64,000 bases of DNA from DASSFG01 sp035547915 (lineage in GTDB: Bacteria > Planctomycetota > Planctomycetia > Pirellulales > JAICIG01): the NCBI GenBank assembly GCA_035547915.1, contig DASZTS010000141.1:1-64000 (forward strand). The letters run 5' to 3'. Shown one piece after another: positions 27,944 through 36,436 of the stretch. The position numbers and the translations under genes were made by a program. A model generated the notes under the pieces. That model had not been told where the DNA came from. It saw nothing but the letters and a program-made list of their open reading frames with translations, and ran no database searches. Each line of letters begins with the position of its first letter. Position 1 is the first letter of the stretch.

Positions 27944-29044
27944 TCACTGCCGATTGGTGTCGATCACGTCGAGATTCAGTTCATACTTTTCCTTTTCTTT
28001 GTCGCTCGGCTCGGCCAGCGGACGAACGACGCGGAAGCCGACGAACAAGGCATCCGTGTAATACCAAATGCTTTGCGGCACTTGCGGGTCTTGTTGCTTC
28101 CAGTCCTTTTCGCTGCCGCGACGAGCCGCGCTGCGCAGCCCCGGCGCATCGTCGTCCCAGGAGCCCCCGCGCACCACGCACGGCTCGACCGTCTTTGGCA
28201 CAGCCAGCGGGTTGTCACCCGCCAGCGCGCCTTTGGCGTAAAAGTCGGGCACATACTGGTCGGCGCACCATTCGGCCACGTTACCGTGCATGTCGAACAG
28301 CCCCCAGGGATTGGGCTTCTTTTGGCCCACCTTATGGTACGCGTCGTGGCTGTTGTTGAAGTACCAGGCGTAGTCGCCGAGCATCTTCGGATCGTCGCCG
28401 AACGAATAGGCCGTGGTCGTGCCGGCCCGGCAAGCGTATTCCCACTCGGCCTCGGTCGGCAACCGATAATAGCGGCCCGTCTTGGCGCTGAGCCACTGAC
28501 AATACTTCTTGGCCGCGAGCTGCGTCATGCAAATCGCGGGAAAGCCTTTCTTGCCCATACCGAAGCTCATGTCCGTATAGGGCTTGGTGGGACGGGTGAC
28601 GGCGTCGGCGAGCTTGTCGAGTTCGCCCGGCTGTTTGCCTGTTATTTTGCGTCGCGCCACGTCGAGGCTGAACATGAAGACTTCATATTCTTCCCAAGTG
28701 ACTTCGTGTTTCCCCATCCAGAACGGAGAGATTTTTACTTCGTGTACGGGACCTTCGTCTTCTTGGCGCTCGGCTTCCTTCTCGGGGCTGCCCATGCGCA
28801 GCGTGCCGCCGCGGATCGGCACCATGTCGAAAGACGCCTCCGAATCGCTGATGCGATCGGTATAAGGCTTCATCTCGCCTTCGCTCTTGGCGTCGGCCTC
28901 GGCCACCGGCAGCACCGGGCGGCGTACGCTCTCGGCCGCCGCACAAAAGCCCCCAAACAGGGCGGTCAAGAGCATCGACTTCATGCCGTGTCGCACGAAG
29001 GGCGTCCGTTGGCAGAAAGCTCTCAGCGCACGTAACCTATTCAT
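27944..29044 (-). CDS. FGE/SUMF1-like exported protein lacking catalytic cysteines
   Basis: About 366 residues from ATG 29044 (ATG 28984, directly before a signal-like LLTALFGGFCAAAE, is an alternative). The FGE-sulfatase fold is clear: FDMVPIRGGTLRMGSP, EVTWEEYEVFM, YRLPTEAEWEYACRAGT, NPWGLFDMHGNVAEWCAD, VVRGGSWDDD and VGFRVVR. True formylglycine-generating enzymes have two active-site cysteines between GGS and GFR; here that segment has none, so it probably does not make formylglycine. Such members act as binding or structural domains or other oxidases. It is divergent from apbE with a 40-bp gap, so the two may share regulatory sequence. Confidence 0.87.
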   Translation of the reverse strand: MNRLRALRAFCQRTPFVRHGMKSMLLTALFGGFCAAAESVRRPVLPVAEADAKSEGEMKPYTDRISDSEASFDMVPIRGGTLRMGSPEKEAERQEDEGPVHEVKISPFWMGKHEVTWEEYEVFMFSLDVARRKITGKQPGELDKLADAVTRPTKPYTDMSFGMGKKGFPAICMTQLAAKKYCQWLSAKTGRYYRLPTEAEWEYACRAGTTTAYSFGDDPKMLGDYAWYFNNSHDAYHKVGQKKPNPWGLFDMHGNVAEWCADQYVPDFYAKGALAGDNPLAVPKTVEPCVVRGGSWDDDAPGLRSAARRGSEKDWKQQDPQVPQSIWYYTDALFVGFRVVRPLAEPSDKEKEKYELNLDVIDTNRQ

Positions 29045-29084
29045 AGAAAGTGATCTCGTGGTCCACCAACGTGTCAATGCCCGC

Positions 29085-30143
29085 ATGAACCCGCCAACCT
29101 CAATTCTAGCTCGCCTCTCGCTAGGCCGCTTCTCGGTGGCACTGCTGGTGGCGGTCACCACCCCCTCGTTCGCAACCGCGCAAACGAACCTTCAGCGTTA
29201 CGCCTACGAACGGGTTCTGATGGGCGCCCCGGTAAAGCTCGTATTGTACGCAGCCGTTGCGCCATCCGCAAACCTTGCGGCCGACGCCGCCTACGAGCGG
29301 ATCGCCGAATTGGACCGCGTTTTGAGCGATTACAAGCCGGACAGCGAGCTTTCTCGGCTGAGCGACAAGGCCGGCAGTGGCCAAGCGGTGGCAGTCGGCC
29401 CCGACCTGTGGGCCGTTCTCGCACGGGCGCAAAAGTTGGCCGAACAGACCGACGGCGCGTTCGACGTGACGGTCGGTCCCTACACGCGGCTCTGGCGCCG
29501 TGCCCGACGCAACAAGGAATTTCCCCCGGCCGAACGTCTAGCCGAAGCGCGGCTCGCCGTGGGGTACAAAAAGCTCAAGCTCGACCCAGCCGGACACACG
29601 GCGCAGCTTCTCGCACCCAGCATGCGGCTCGATCTGGGAGGCATCGCCACGGGATACGCCGTCGACGAAGCGATGAAGGTGCTCAAGGCACACGGCATCG
29701 AACGGGCGCTGATCGACGCCAGCGGCGACATCCTTGTAAGCGAGCCGCCGCCAGGCGAGGCGGGATGGAAGATCGGTATCGCCCCGCTCGATCCGGCCGG
29801 TCCGCCCAGCCGGTACCTGAGCCTGCGCAACACATCGGTAACGACGTCGGGCGACGCCTTCCAGCATGTCGTACTGGATGGCAAACGATACTCGCACATC
29901 GTCGATCCCGCCACGGGCCTGGGACTGACCGATCAAAGCAGCGTGACGGTCGTCGCCGCCGACTGCATAACGGCCGACAGCGTGGCGACCGCCGCCAGCG
30001 TTCTGGGGCCGACCGAGGGACTGAAGCTGGTGGAATCGACTTCCGCGGCCGCGGCCTTCTTCGTCCGCCAGTCCGAGGGCCGGGTCGAAACGTTCGCGTC
30101 GGACAGGCTCGAAGAACATCTGTTCGACGGTAAGCCGAAATGA
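29085..30143 (+). CDS. apbE: FAD:protein FMN transferase
   Basis: 352 residues from ATG 29085, with a signal peptide (FSVALLVAVTTPSFATAQ). ApbE landmarks in order: MGAPVKLVLYA, TDGAFDVTVGPYTRLWR, LDLGGIATGYAVDEAM (flavin site), IDASGDI, SVTTSGDAFQ, YSHIVDPATGLG and ITADSVATAASVLG, with the metal-binding Asp/Thr pattern in the last. It attaches FMN to a threonine of target proteins outside the cytoplasm, using FAD and Mg2+. No NQR or RNF target gene is in this window. Longer upstream starts would overlap the divergent FGE-like gene. Confidence 0.93.
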   Translation: MNPPTSILARLSLGRFSVALLVAVTTPSFATAQTNLQRYAYERVLMGAPVKLVLYAAVAPSANLAADAAYERIAELDRVLSDYKPDSELSRLSDKAGSGQAVAVGPDLWAVLARAQKLAEQTDGAFDVTVGPYTRLWRRARRNKEFPPAERLAEARLAVGYKKLKLDPAGHTAQLLAPSMRLDLGGIATGYAVDEAMKVLKAHGIERALIDASGDILVSEPPPGEAGWKIGIAPLDPAGPPSRYLSLRNTSVTTSGDAFQHVVLDGKRYSHIVDPATGLGLTDQSSVTVVAADCITADSVATAASVLGPTEGLKLVESTSAAAAFFVRQSEGRVETFASDRLEEHLFDGKPK

Positions 30144-30320
30144 GTACGAAGCGGGCGCCGGAGCATGCTCGGGCGTTCGGGGGGTAACCGCTCCAGAGAT
30201 CTCGACAGCCTCGCGCCCATGCGGGATGATAGGCATGTCAACGGTCAGTCGTATTCGGCGGGCCAGCGTCGTGCCGACTCGCACAGCATCAAACTAACTC
30301 GATCCACCGCGGTGCCTGCC

Positions 30321-31175
30321 ATGCCGTGTCCTCGTTGTGGGGCCGAAAGCGGCGATTGGCTGGCCGTTTCCGCCGAGCGGGCGACCTGCCGACGTTGCGG
30401 GGCGAGCATTATCCTGAGCGAGCCGCAAGCGGCACTCACCGCCAGCGTGCTCCCGCAGCGCCGGAATTCGCCCATACTGTTACTGCTGCTCCTCGGCTTT
30501 CTGGCCTTGGTGACAGGGTTTGGACTTGGCGCCCGAATATTCTTGCGGGGCTGGATGGCGCGCCGCCAACGCGCGTCCTGTGAGGCGCAGTTGCATAAAA
30601 TCTCCGTGGCGCTGAAGAACTATGCCGACGAGAACAGCGTCTATCCGCCGGCCGTCGTTCGCGATGCCCAGGGGCGACCGTTGCACAGTTGGCGCGTGTT
30701 AATCCTGCCCCAATTGGGGAAGGACGAAGAGGAGTTGCACAAAGAGTATCATTACGACGAGCCGTGGGACGGCCCGCACAATCGCGAACTGACGCATCGC
30801 ATGCCGGCGGTCTATCGCTGTCCGGAGGATCCCGGCGCACTCGACTCCCAAACCTCTTACTTGGCGATTGTCGACGGCTCTACGGACGACTTCGCCGCTT
30901 ATCCGACGAACGGCAGCAACGCGCCACCCAAGAATCCGCCGCTGACCGCCTATTTGGTGGTCGAGGTGGCCGATTCGGGTATCAATTGGTTGGAACCGAA
31001 AGATGTGTCGCTGGACAAAAACGGGAAACCCGAGCAACCGCTGCCGGCGCAGTTCGGATATCACGTCGGAGGCAGCGTGGCGGTCGATGCCGATGGCTCG
31101 ACGATCGTGCTCGCAGACGACGAAATGGCGCGGGCCATCGTCGCCAAACCCTCAACGGCGGTGCCAAATCCTTAG
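30321..31175 (+). CDS. Zinc-ribbon membrane protein with DUF1559 domain
   Basis: About 284 residues from ATG 30321. It opens with CPRCG...CRRCG, a four-cysteine zinc ribbon, then one membrane helix (ILLLLLLGFLALVTGFGLGARIF), then a DUF1559 domain: LHKISVALKNYADENSVYPPAVV, PLHSWRVLILPQLG, and the C-terminal H-x9-DG-type motif GYHVGGSVAVDADGS. In most DUF1559 proteins a prepilin-like leader precedes the domain; here a zinc ribbon and helix replace it. The domain would face the periplasm with the ribbon in the cytoplasm. The role is unknown. A shortened family-1 repeat and a hairpin follow the stop. Confidence 0.85.
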   Translation: MPCPRCGAESGDWLAVSAERATCRRCGASIILSEPQAALTASVLPQRRNSPILLLLLLGFLALVTGFGLGARIFLRGWMARRQRASCEAQLHKISVALKNYADENSVYPPAVVRDAQGRPLHSWRVLILPQLGKDEEELHKEYHYDEPWDGPHNRELTHRMPAVYRCPEDPGALDSQTSYLAIVDGSTDDFAAYPTNGSNAPPKNPPLTAYLVVEVADSGINWLEPKDVSLDKNGKPEQPLPAQFGYHVGGSVAVDADGSTIVLADDEMARAIVAKPSTAVPNP

Positions 31176-31179
31176 CCTG

Positions 31180-31220
31180 GACCGACTGACGAAACTGCAG
31201 CACTTTTTGTCGGTTGCTCG
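31180..31220. repeat. Short, probably internally deleted family-1 repeat
   Basis: The left end GACCGACTGACGAAACTGC and right end TTTTTGTCGGTTGCTC match the two termini of the family-1 elements (the right one exactly over 15 bases with copy B). The middle is missing. It begins a few bases after the DUF1559-gene stop. Confidence 0.5.
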
Positions 31221-31232
31221 GGCAAACGACGG

Positions 31233-31257
31233 ACGGTGCGCGGCGCCGTTTAGCGTT
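31233..31257 (+). terminator. Hairpin between convergent genes
   Basis: ACGGTGC and GCGCCGT pair around GCG (one G-U wobble). A T-rich stretch follows a few bases later. It ends at the stop codon of the opposing gene and could terminate the DUF1559 gene. Confidence 0.45.
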
Positions 31258-32128
31258 TTTTCTTCTTCTTCGTGGTCTCGGCCACAGGAGCGGCATCGGG
31301 TGAGACGTTGCCTTCGACGACGTCGGCGAACTTCTTCGCCACCTCGAGTTGGGCCGGCAGTACGCCCGTGGTGGCCATCTCATCCCAGGTGAGCGGTCCG
31401 TGGTAGTGCCACGCCAGGATCTGCGCCGTGTCTGCCGGCACGATCCCTTGCACCATCTGTTCGAGCAGCTTCTTCATATGCGGAGCCTGGCTCACCTTGT
31501 CCAACTCAGCCAGGCGAAACACGCCGATCGTGGCTCGCGGTTTGGCTCTCTCCAGGCCGAGCGAGTACATGGGGAGCTGCGCCATCGCGCCGGGCGCCAG
31601 GGGCACCAATGCCACGACCGCATCGCCCGTCTTGGCATCGTCTTTCTTCTCGTCATCCTTTTTGTCGTCCTTCTTTTCGTCCTTGGCGTCATCGTCGCCC
31701 GGCTTACCCTTCTTGACCGCCTTCACGTTGGTCTTGCGATTGCCGGCCTTCTTGTCGACACCGGCCGACCACTTCGGATCGACAGCGACCGCGATCGATT
31801 GCGGTGTGCCGGGTGTACCGTACATCGACGCGAAGTAGGCTTGGTTGGCTCCTTGCGGCGCGTTGGGCACGGCGGCCACCGCCAGCGGCACTTCGACATT
31901 GAGCGGAGTCTCCGTAACGTTGGTCAACGTCAACGTGGCATTCCCCAGACCTTGCACCGTGACCTGCATCTGAATCTGCTTGTCGTCGGCCGCCTTGAAG
32001 ACGTCAACCTTCTTTGCGGTGGTGTCCGCAGGACTCCCCTTCTTGGGCTTCGGAGCTGCATCGATGGCAGCCGGCAGAGCGAGGACCAGGAAAGCCAACG
32101 AGCACAGAACGGCCATTCGCCACTTCAT
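31250..32128 (-). CDS. Exported protein with lysine/aspartate-rich tract
   Basis: About 292 residues from ATG 32128, which has GGAGG six bases upstream. The signal peptide is RMAVLCSLAFLVLALPAAIDA. A small beta-rich region (QMQVTVQGLGNATLTLTNVT) resembles an immunoglobulin-like or chaperone-type strand set. A highly charged tract of repeated KKDD and DEKK follows around residues 135-165. The C-terminal half has a helical segment (MKKLLEQMVQGIVPADTAQILAWHYHG...). The protein ends in TTKKKKKR. No family is recognised; export is well supported, function is not. It is convergent with the DUF1559 gene. Confidence 0.75.
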   Translation of the reverse strand: MKWRMAVLCSLAFLVLALPAAIDAAPKPKKGSPADTTAKKVDVFKAADDKQIQMQVTVQGLGNATLTLTNVTETPLNVEVPLAVAAVPNAPQGANQAYFASMYGTPGTPQSIAVAVDPKWSAGVDKKAGNRKTNVKAVKKGKPGDDDAKDEKKDDKKDDEKKDDAKTGDAVVALVPLAPGAMAQLPMYSLGLERAKPRATIGVFRLAELDKVSQAPHMKKLLEQMVQGIVPADTAQILAWHYHGPLTWDEMATTGVLPAQLEVAKKFADVVEGNVSPDAAPVAETTKKKKKR

Positions 32129-32568
32129 AACGCGCCTCCGCTGAGTTCGGCTTGGGAAGTCCAAAGATGCGACCGCCCAAGCTTGCGCAGCCAAACATGA
32201 GAGATCGCCCGATTACGATTGATAATAAAGGGTTTAAGTCGTGTTAGCAATCATCGCCAGGGGCCTGCCCGGCGGCTCGACAGTAGTTATGCTAGAAGGA
32301 AGGCCCTTTCGCATGCGAAGCGCGCCCGATGCCCGCAGGGGCCGAGGACCGCGCGTTTAGAGGTCGCCAAAAAAAGCCGCTCGGCCGATTCGCGATTTGT
32401 TTCGAATTGCCGGATGGTTGTTTGCCAAGCCTCTTCGAGTTCCAAGGGCACGTCGCGCGGCCCAAAAGGGCGACCGCACGAACCCGAATGAAACGCTAAC
32501 CGAACCTTAATGCCACGATGGTATCCCTGACATCTCATAGACTACCCGATCCGTTCGCGAGGCGTTCG
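32129..32568. other. Divergent intergenic region before phoB
   Basis: 440 bp. Short open frames on both strands have no domain or binding site. Near 32495-32512 the sequence CTAACCGAACCTTAATG has two ACC-type half-sites that could be a Pho-box-like operator for the two-component operon; this is only a guess by eye. Confidence 0.35.
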
Positions 32569-33252
32569 ATGGCCAAAGATCGCATCCTCGTCGTCGACGA
32601 TGAAGAGGACCTGCTGGAGCTGATCAATTACAACCTCTCCAAGGAAGGCTATCGAGTAACCTGCGTCGGCAGTGGCGAAGAGGCGATGCGCGAGGCCCGG
32701 GCGAACCCGCCCGACCTGATCGTGCTCGACCTGCTGCTCCCCAGCGTCGACGGCCTCGAAGTTTGCAAACTGCTCAAGAACGATTCGCGCACCAAGCACG
32801 TGCCGATCGTCATGCTCACCGCCAAAGGTGAAGAGGCCGACATGGTAACCGGCCTGGAGCTGGGGGCCGACGACTACATCACGAAACCCTTCAGTCCGCG
32901 CGTGCTCATCGCCCGCGTCCGGGCCGTTTTGCGGCGGAAGAACGAAGCTCCCAGTCCCGACGCCACGATACGGGCGCGGGAATTGGTGATCCATCCCGGC
33001 CGGCACGAGGTGCTCGCGGCCGGCAAACCGCTGGCTTTGACCTTGACCGAGTTCCGCTTGCTGCACTTTCTGGCCCAACGCCCGGGGTGGGCCTTTTCGC
33101 GAAACCAGATTGTCGACGCCGTCAAGGGAGACGACTACCCGGTCACCGAACGGTCGGTGGACGTGCAGGTGGCCGGCTTGCGGAAGAAGCTGGGGGAATT
33201 CGGCGACTATATCGAAACCGTGCGCGGAGTCGGTTATCGATTCAAGGAATAG
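32569..33252 (+). CDS. phoB: PhoB-like OmpR-family response regulator
   Basis: 227 residues from ATG 32569 (GAGG six bases upstream). The receiver domain has the acidic pair in ILVVDDEED, the phosphoacceptor Asp54 in LIVLDLLLP, Thr in VIMLTAKG and Lys in YITKPFSP. The C-terminal winged helix shows LTLTEFRLLHFL, SRNQIVDAV and ERSVDVQVAGLRKKLG, ending VRGVGYRF. This is a full-length OmpR/PhoB-type DNA-binding regulator. The kinase gene begins 3 bp after its stop, and the AAGGA for the kinase is inside this gene's last codons, so translation is coupled. Assignment to phosphate control is by similarity only. Confidence 0.9.
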   Translation: MAKDRILVVDDEEDLLELINYNLSKEGYRVTCVGSGEEAMREARANPPDLIVLDLLLPSVDGLEVCKLLKNDSRTKHVPIVMLTAKGEEADMVTGLELGADDYITKPFSPRVLIARVRAVLRRKNEAPSPDATIRARELVIHPGRHEVLAAGKPLALTLTEFRLLHFLAQRPGWAFSRNQIVDAVKGDDYPVTERSVDVQVAGLRKKLGEFGDYIETVRGVGYRFKE

Positions 33253-33255
33253 GCG

Positions 33256-34632
33256 ATGCCGTCGAAGAGGCTGGTCTGGTACCTCTTTCCGCAGATCGTC
33301 ACGTTGCTGGCGGGATCGCTGGCGCTGATCGGGTTGATCTCGCGATTCGTCACCGGCACGGCGGCCCGCTGGCTGGTCGGCACACCACTCGTTCTGGGTC
33401 TGTCGTTGCTGGTGAGCTGGTTGGTGGGGCGTTCGATCGGCCATTCGCTACAACGCCTCAAGGAAGCGGCCCAGCGGTTCTCCGTCGGCGACTTTGCCGA
33501 TCGGCTACGCGAAGCCGACCATCGCGAGATGGAGGAAGCGGCCGACGCCTTCAACGCCATGGCCGAGCATCTGGAAGGCACCATCCGCTCGCTCAAGCGC
33601 CGCAACAACGAGCAAGAGGCCGTGCTCACCAGCATGGTCGAGGGCGTGCTGGCGGTCGATAGCGACCAGCGGGTGATCAGCATCAACGCGGCCGCGGCCA
33701 GGCTGCTGGGCGCGCAGCCCGAGGAGGTCGAGGGGCGTGGTCTGCAAGAAGTGATTCGCAACGCCGACCTGCGGCGCTTCGTCACCAATGCCTTGACGTA
33801 CGACCAACCGGTCGAAGGCAATCTGATCATGCGCAACGAGCGTGACCGCGTGCTACAGCTCAACGGCACGGCGCTGCGAGATCCTTCGAGCCGTGTCATC
33901 GGTGCCGTGGTCGTGCTCAACGACGTTTCGCGCTTGCGGCAGCTCGAAAACCTGCGCCGCGATTTCGCCGCCAACGTGTCGCACGAGCTGCGCACTCCCA
34001 TCACGTCGATCAAGGGATTCACCGAGACACTGCTCGACGGCGCGCTGGCCAATCCGCACGATGCCGATCGTTTCCTGCGCATCATCGCGAGACAGGCCGA
34101 CCGCTTGAACACGATCATCGAGGATCTCCTCAGCCTGTCGCGCATCGAAAAGGAAGCCGAGCACGGCGATATTTCTCTATCGGTGGGGCGCATCGAGAAA
34201 GTCTTGCAGGCCGCCATGCAAGACTGCGCGGCCCGCGCGGCCCAACGGCAGATCGAGGTCGTGATGGAGTGTCCCAGCGACCTGGCCGCCCGCATGAAGG
34301 CGGATCTGCTCGAGCAGGCCGTGATCAACCTGCTCGACAATGCCATCAAGTTCAGCGAGCCGGGGCGACAAGTGTGGTTGACCGGCTGCCGCGAAAACCA
34401 TCTGGCCACCATCGCCGTGAAGGATCAGGGAAGCGGCATCGCCGAGGAGCACCACTCGCGGCTGTTCGAGCGTTTTTACCGCGTCGACAAGGCCCGCAGC
34501 CGCAACTTGGGCGGTACCGGCCTGGGGCTCGCCATCGTCAAGCACATCGCGCTGGCGCACCGCGGGCAGGTCGCGGTCGAGAGCGCGCTCGGACAGGGAA
34601 GTACGTTCTTCATCCGACTGCCGGCGGCTTGA
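33256..34632 (+). CDS. phoR: PhoR-like sensor histidine kinase without periplasmic sensor
   Basis: 458 residues. Two membrane helices (about 8-30 and 38-58) are separated by only a few residues, so there is essentially no periplasmic sensor. A HAMP segment follows (about 59-112), then a PAS domain (about 120-225). The HisKA box FAANVSHELRTPITSIKGF contains the phosphoacceptor His243. The ATPase has N-box VINLLDNAIKFS, G1 VKDQGSGI and G2 GGTGLGLAIVKH. The layout matches PhoR. The signal must come through the membrane hairpin, partner proteins (for example PhoU/Pst, not in this window) or the PAS domain. It is coupled to phoB. Confidence 0.92.
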   Translation: MPSKRLVWYLFPQIVTLLAGSLALIGLISRFVTGTAARWLVGTPLVLGLSLLVSWLVGRSIGHSLQRLKEAAQRFSVGDFADRLREADHREMEEAADAFNAMAEHLEGTIRSLKRRNNEQEAVLTSMVEGVLAVDSDQRVISINAAAARLLGAQPEEVEGRGLQEVIRNADLRRFVTNALTYDQPVEGNLIMRNERDRVLQLNGTALRDPSSRVIGAVVVLNDVSRLRQLENLRRDFAANVSHELRTPITSIKGFTETLLDGALANPHDADRFLRIIARQADRLNTIIEDLLSLSRIEKEAEHGDISLSVGRIEKVLQAAMQDCAARAAQRQIEVVMECPSDLAARMKADLLEQAVINLLDNAIKFSEPGRQVWLTGCRENHLATIAVKDQGSGIAEEHHSRLFERFYRVDKARSRNLGGTGLGLAIVKHIALAHRGQVAVESALGQGSTFFIRLPAA

Positions 34633-35186
34633 GCACGCGGCAGAGTCCGAGCTTGCGGTAGTCCGCTAGCCGCACATCCGATTCTGCGTTTCAGCGCATC
34701 GCGGGCTACCGTCTCCGGTTGTAGCGATTACACCGATTCTGCCGCGGGGTAGGGCACATGGCGATGGCGACACGTTGACGCAGGTGGCAGCAATGACAAC
34801 CTAAGCCCGATTGGCCGAACGATATGCGCACCGTATGCCGCCGGTTGTGCGGCATCTAACGGCGAATTCACCAATTATCAATAGGCGTCCGCCGCCACGA
34901 CGATTTTGGCCTTCAGTGACGCTTCTTCCGCGTAGAGCGCCAACCACCCTACGACGCCAAAGAGCGGCCGGGATCGAGACGAGACGTGAGGGTTGGCGAG
35001 GACTACCGACCGTAGAAGATCCGATTCAGCGGGCGACGCAGCTCACATCGTCACGGGTACGGAAACTAGCAAGATCGAGTCCCTCCGAAAACGGTCAGGT
35101 GTGCGGAACCCATCAAGCCGCAAGGCAGTTCTCGGATAGGCAGTAAATAAGTGGGCGACGCCTAGGGGCGGCAGGGCGGATTATTC
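34633..35186. other. Long intergenic region, no gene supported
   Basis: 554 bp between phoR and the outer-membrane protein gene, both on the plus strand. The largest open frames have unnatural composition. A small hairpin (ATGCCGC...GCGGCAT, about 34838-34856) and the family-2 inverted repeat at 35077-35141 are the only structures seen. The promoter of the outer-membrane gene is probably in the last 100 bases. Confidence 0.45.
35077..35141. repeat. Family-2 short inverted-repeat element, copy 2
   Basis: Left end AGTCCCTCCGAAAACGG and right end TTCTCGGATAGGCA are imperfect inverted repeats. Length and termini match copy 1 at 16028-16094. It lies 46 bp before an outer-membrane protein gene. 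Confidence 0.6.
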
Positions 35187-36335
35187 ATGGACACATACGG
35201 ACATATCGCTCCGGCACGTCGGCGTCATCTGCCTTGGCAGTTGTTGCTCACCGCCGGTCTGTTGAGTCAGGCCGCTACCGCGGCAGGCCAGTCGGTCACC
35301 GTTGCCACCGGCGGCACGCTGCAACCATCCGCGATCGCTGCCAGCTACGCGGCCGGTGAACAGTCGAATACAACCCCGTTCTCGACGACGTCGTACTCGC
35401 GCAACCAACGACCCGCCTACTCGCCGACGTGGAGCTACTCGGCCCCGCGGGGAATCGCCGACTCGGTTTATGGCGGAGCGGAATATCTGCTCATCCGCAC
35501 GCATTTCAGCGAAGCGATCGCCTTTGTGCAGGTGAACCAATCCCTGTCCGGTGGCTTGCCGCAGCAATCGGTGACGTCGCAGGAGATCAATTTTCCCTAC
35601 AACTCGGCGTTCCGCACCTACGTCGGCTACCAGTTCACACCCAAGGCGGCCCTGCAATTGACGTACTTTCACCTGGGCACCAGCGTGAAAGTCAACGGCA
35701 GCCCGTCGTCCGCCGGCCAAACGCTGGTCGACGCCTACGGTGACGTGGCCAGTTTCGGGCAGACCATGGCGACCAACACGTCGGTCCAACTGAACGTCTT
35801 CGATCTCGACTTCGTCGGGCGCTACACCGTAAACCAGCAGATCACGTTACGGCCGGCAGTCGGCGTGCGGTGGGCCGACGTACGGCAACACAACGATTCG
35901 TCGGTCATCGATCCGTCCGCCGGTATCATCGGCACGGGTAGGTTCAATACACACTATACCGGCTTCGGCCCGCACGCATCCTTGTTGGGGCAGGCCCATC
36001 TGAGGCCGAACAGTCCCTTCTCGCTCATCGCGCGGGGTGCCGGATCGTTGTTGGTGGGTAACCTCAACAATGACTCAGGCGCGGTCTTCACCGGGGTGGC
36101 GAGCGGGGGGCAGTCGACGAATCGAACGCTCACCGTACCCGTCATCGAGGCAGAGTTGGGCGGCGCCTGGCAGCCCACGGAAAACCTAATGTTCTCCGCC
36201 GGCTGGCTCTGGCAAGCCTGGTTCGACCTCGGCGCGTCGGGAGGGACGACCTACAACGGAAAATTCTCCGAGGCCGATTCGGCCAGCATTATGTCGTTCG
36301 ACGGTCTCTTCCTCCGCGGCATGTGGCGCTACTAG
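35187..36335 (+). CDS. Outer-membrane beta-barrel (porin-like) protein
   Basis: 382 residues with a signal peptide (PWQLLLTAGLLSQAATAAGQ). From about residue 90 the sequence alternates hydrophobic and polar residues in short strands (GGAEYLLIRTHFSEA, YVGYQFTPKAALQLTYFHLG, VFDLDFVGRYTV, LRPAVGVRWADV) and ends in the aromatic WRY, as expected for an outer-membrane barrel recognised by the BAM machine. The pattern is close to the Legionella-type major outer-membrane protein family seen in planctomycetes. It is probably a porin or structural barrel; the substrate is unknown. A split BamA in the same window (54887-58458) could insert such proteins. Confidence 0.8.
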   Translation: MDTYGHIAPARRRHLPWQLLLTAGLLSQAATAAGQSVTVATGGTLQPSAIAASYAAGEQSNTTPFSTTSYSRNQRPAYSPTWSYSAPRGIADSVYGGAEYLLIRTHFSEAIAFVQVNQSLSGGLPQQSVTSQEINFPYNSAFRTYVGYQFTPKAALQLTYFHLGTSVKVNGSPSSAGQTLVDAYGDVASFGQTMATNTSVQLNVFDLDFVGRYTVNQQITLRPAVGVRWADVRQHNDSSVIDPSAGIIGTGRFNTHYTGFGPHASLLGQAHLRPNSPFSLIARGAGSLLVGNLNNDSGAVFTGVASGGQSTNRTLTVPVIEAELGGAWQPTENLMFSAGWLWQAWFDLGASGGTTYNGKFSEADSASIMSFDGLFLRGMWRY

Positions 36336-36436
36336 ATCGCGGCAGCGGCGCATGGTTGATGCGTTCGGTCGCGTCGTCTAGGATCGCGATGAACCGCATG
36401 GGCGTCGATTCGTGGGAGGGGCCGTAAGCAGACCGC

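Noticed and set aside
26486..29035. 849-codon plus-strand open frame
   Set aside because: It runs antisense to the Tat-exported oxidoreductase and the FGE-like gene, both with clear domains and motifs; the His/Val/Asp-rich composition is that of a shadow.
32219..32538. Short open frames on both strands before phoB
   Set aside because: Charged, low-information composition with no binding site or domain; they overlap each other.
34633..35186. Possible tRNA or small RNA gene in the long gap after phoR
   Set aside because: No cloverleaf with a TTCGA-type loop and matching acceptor stem could be built by eye; only a short hairpin and a family-2 repeat are present.
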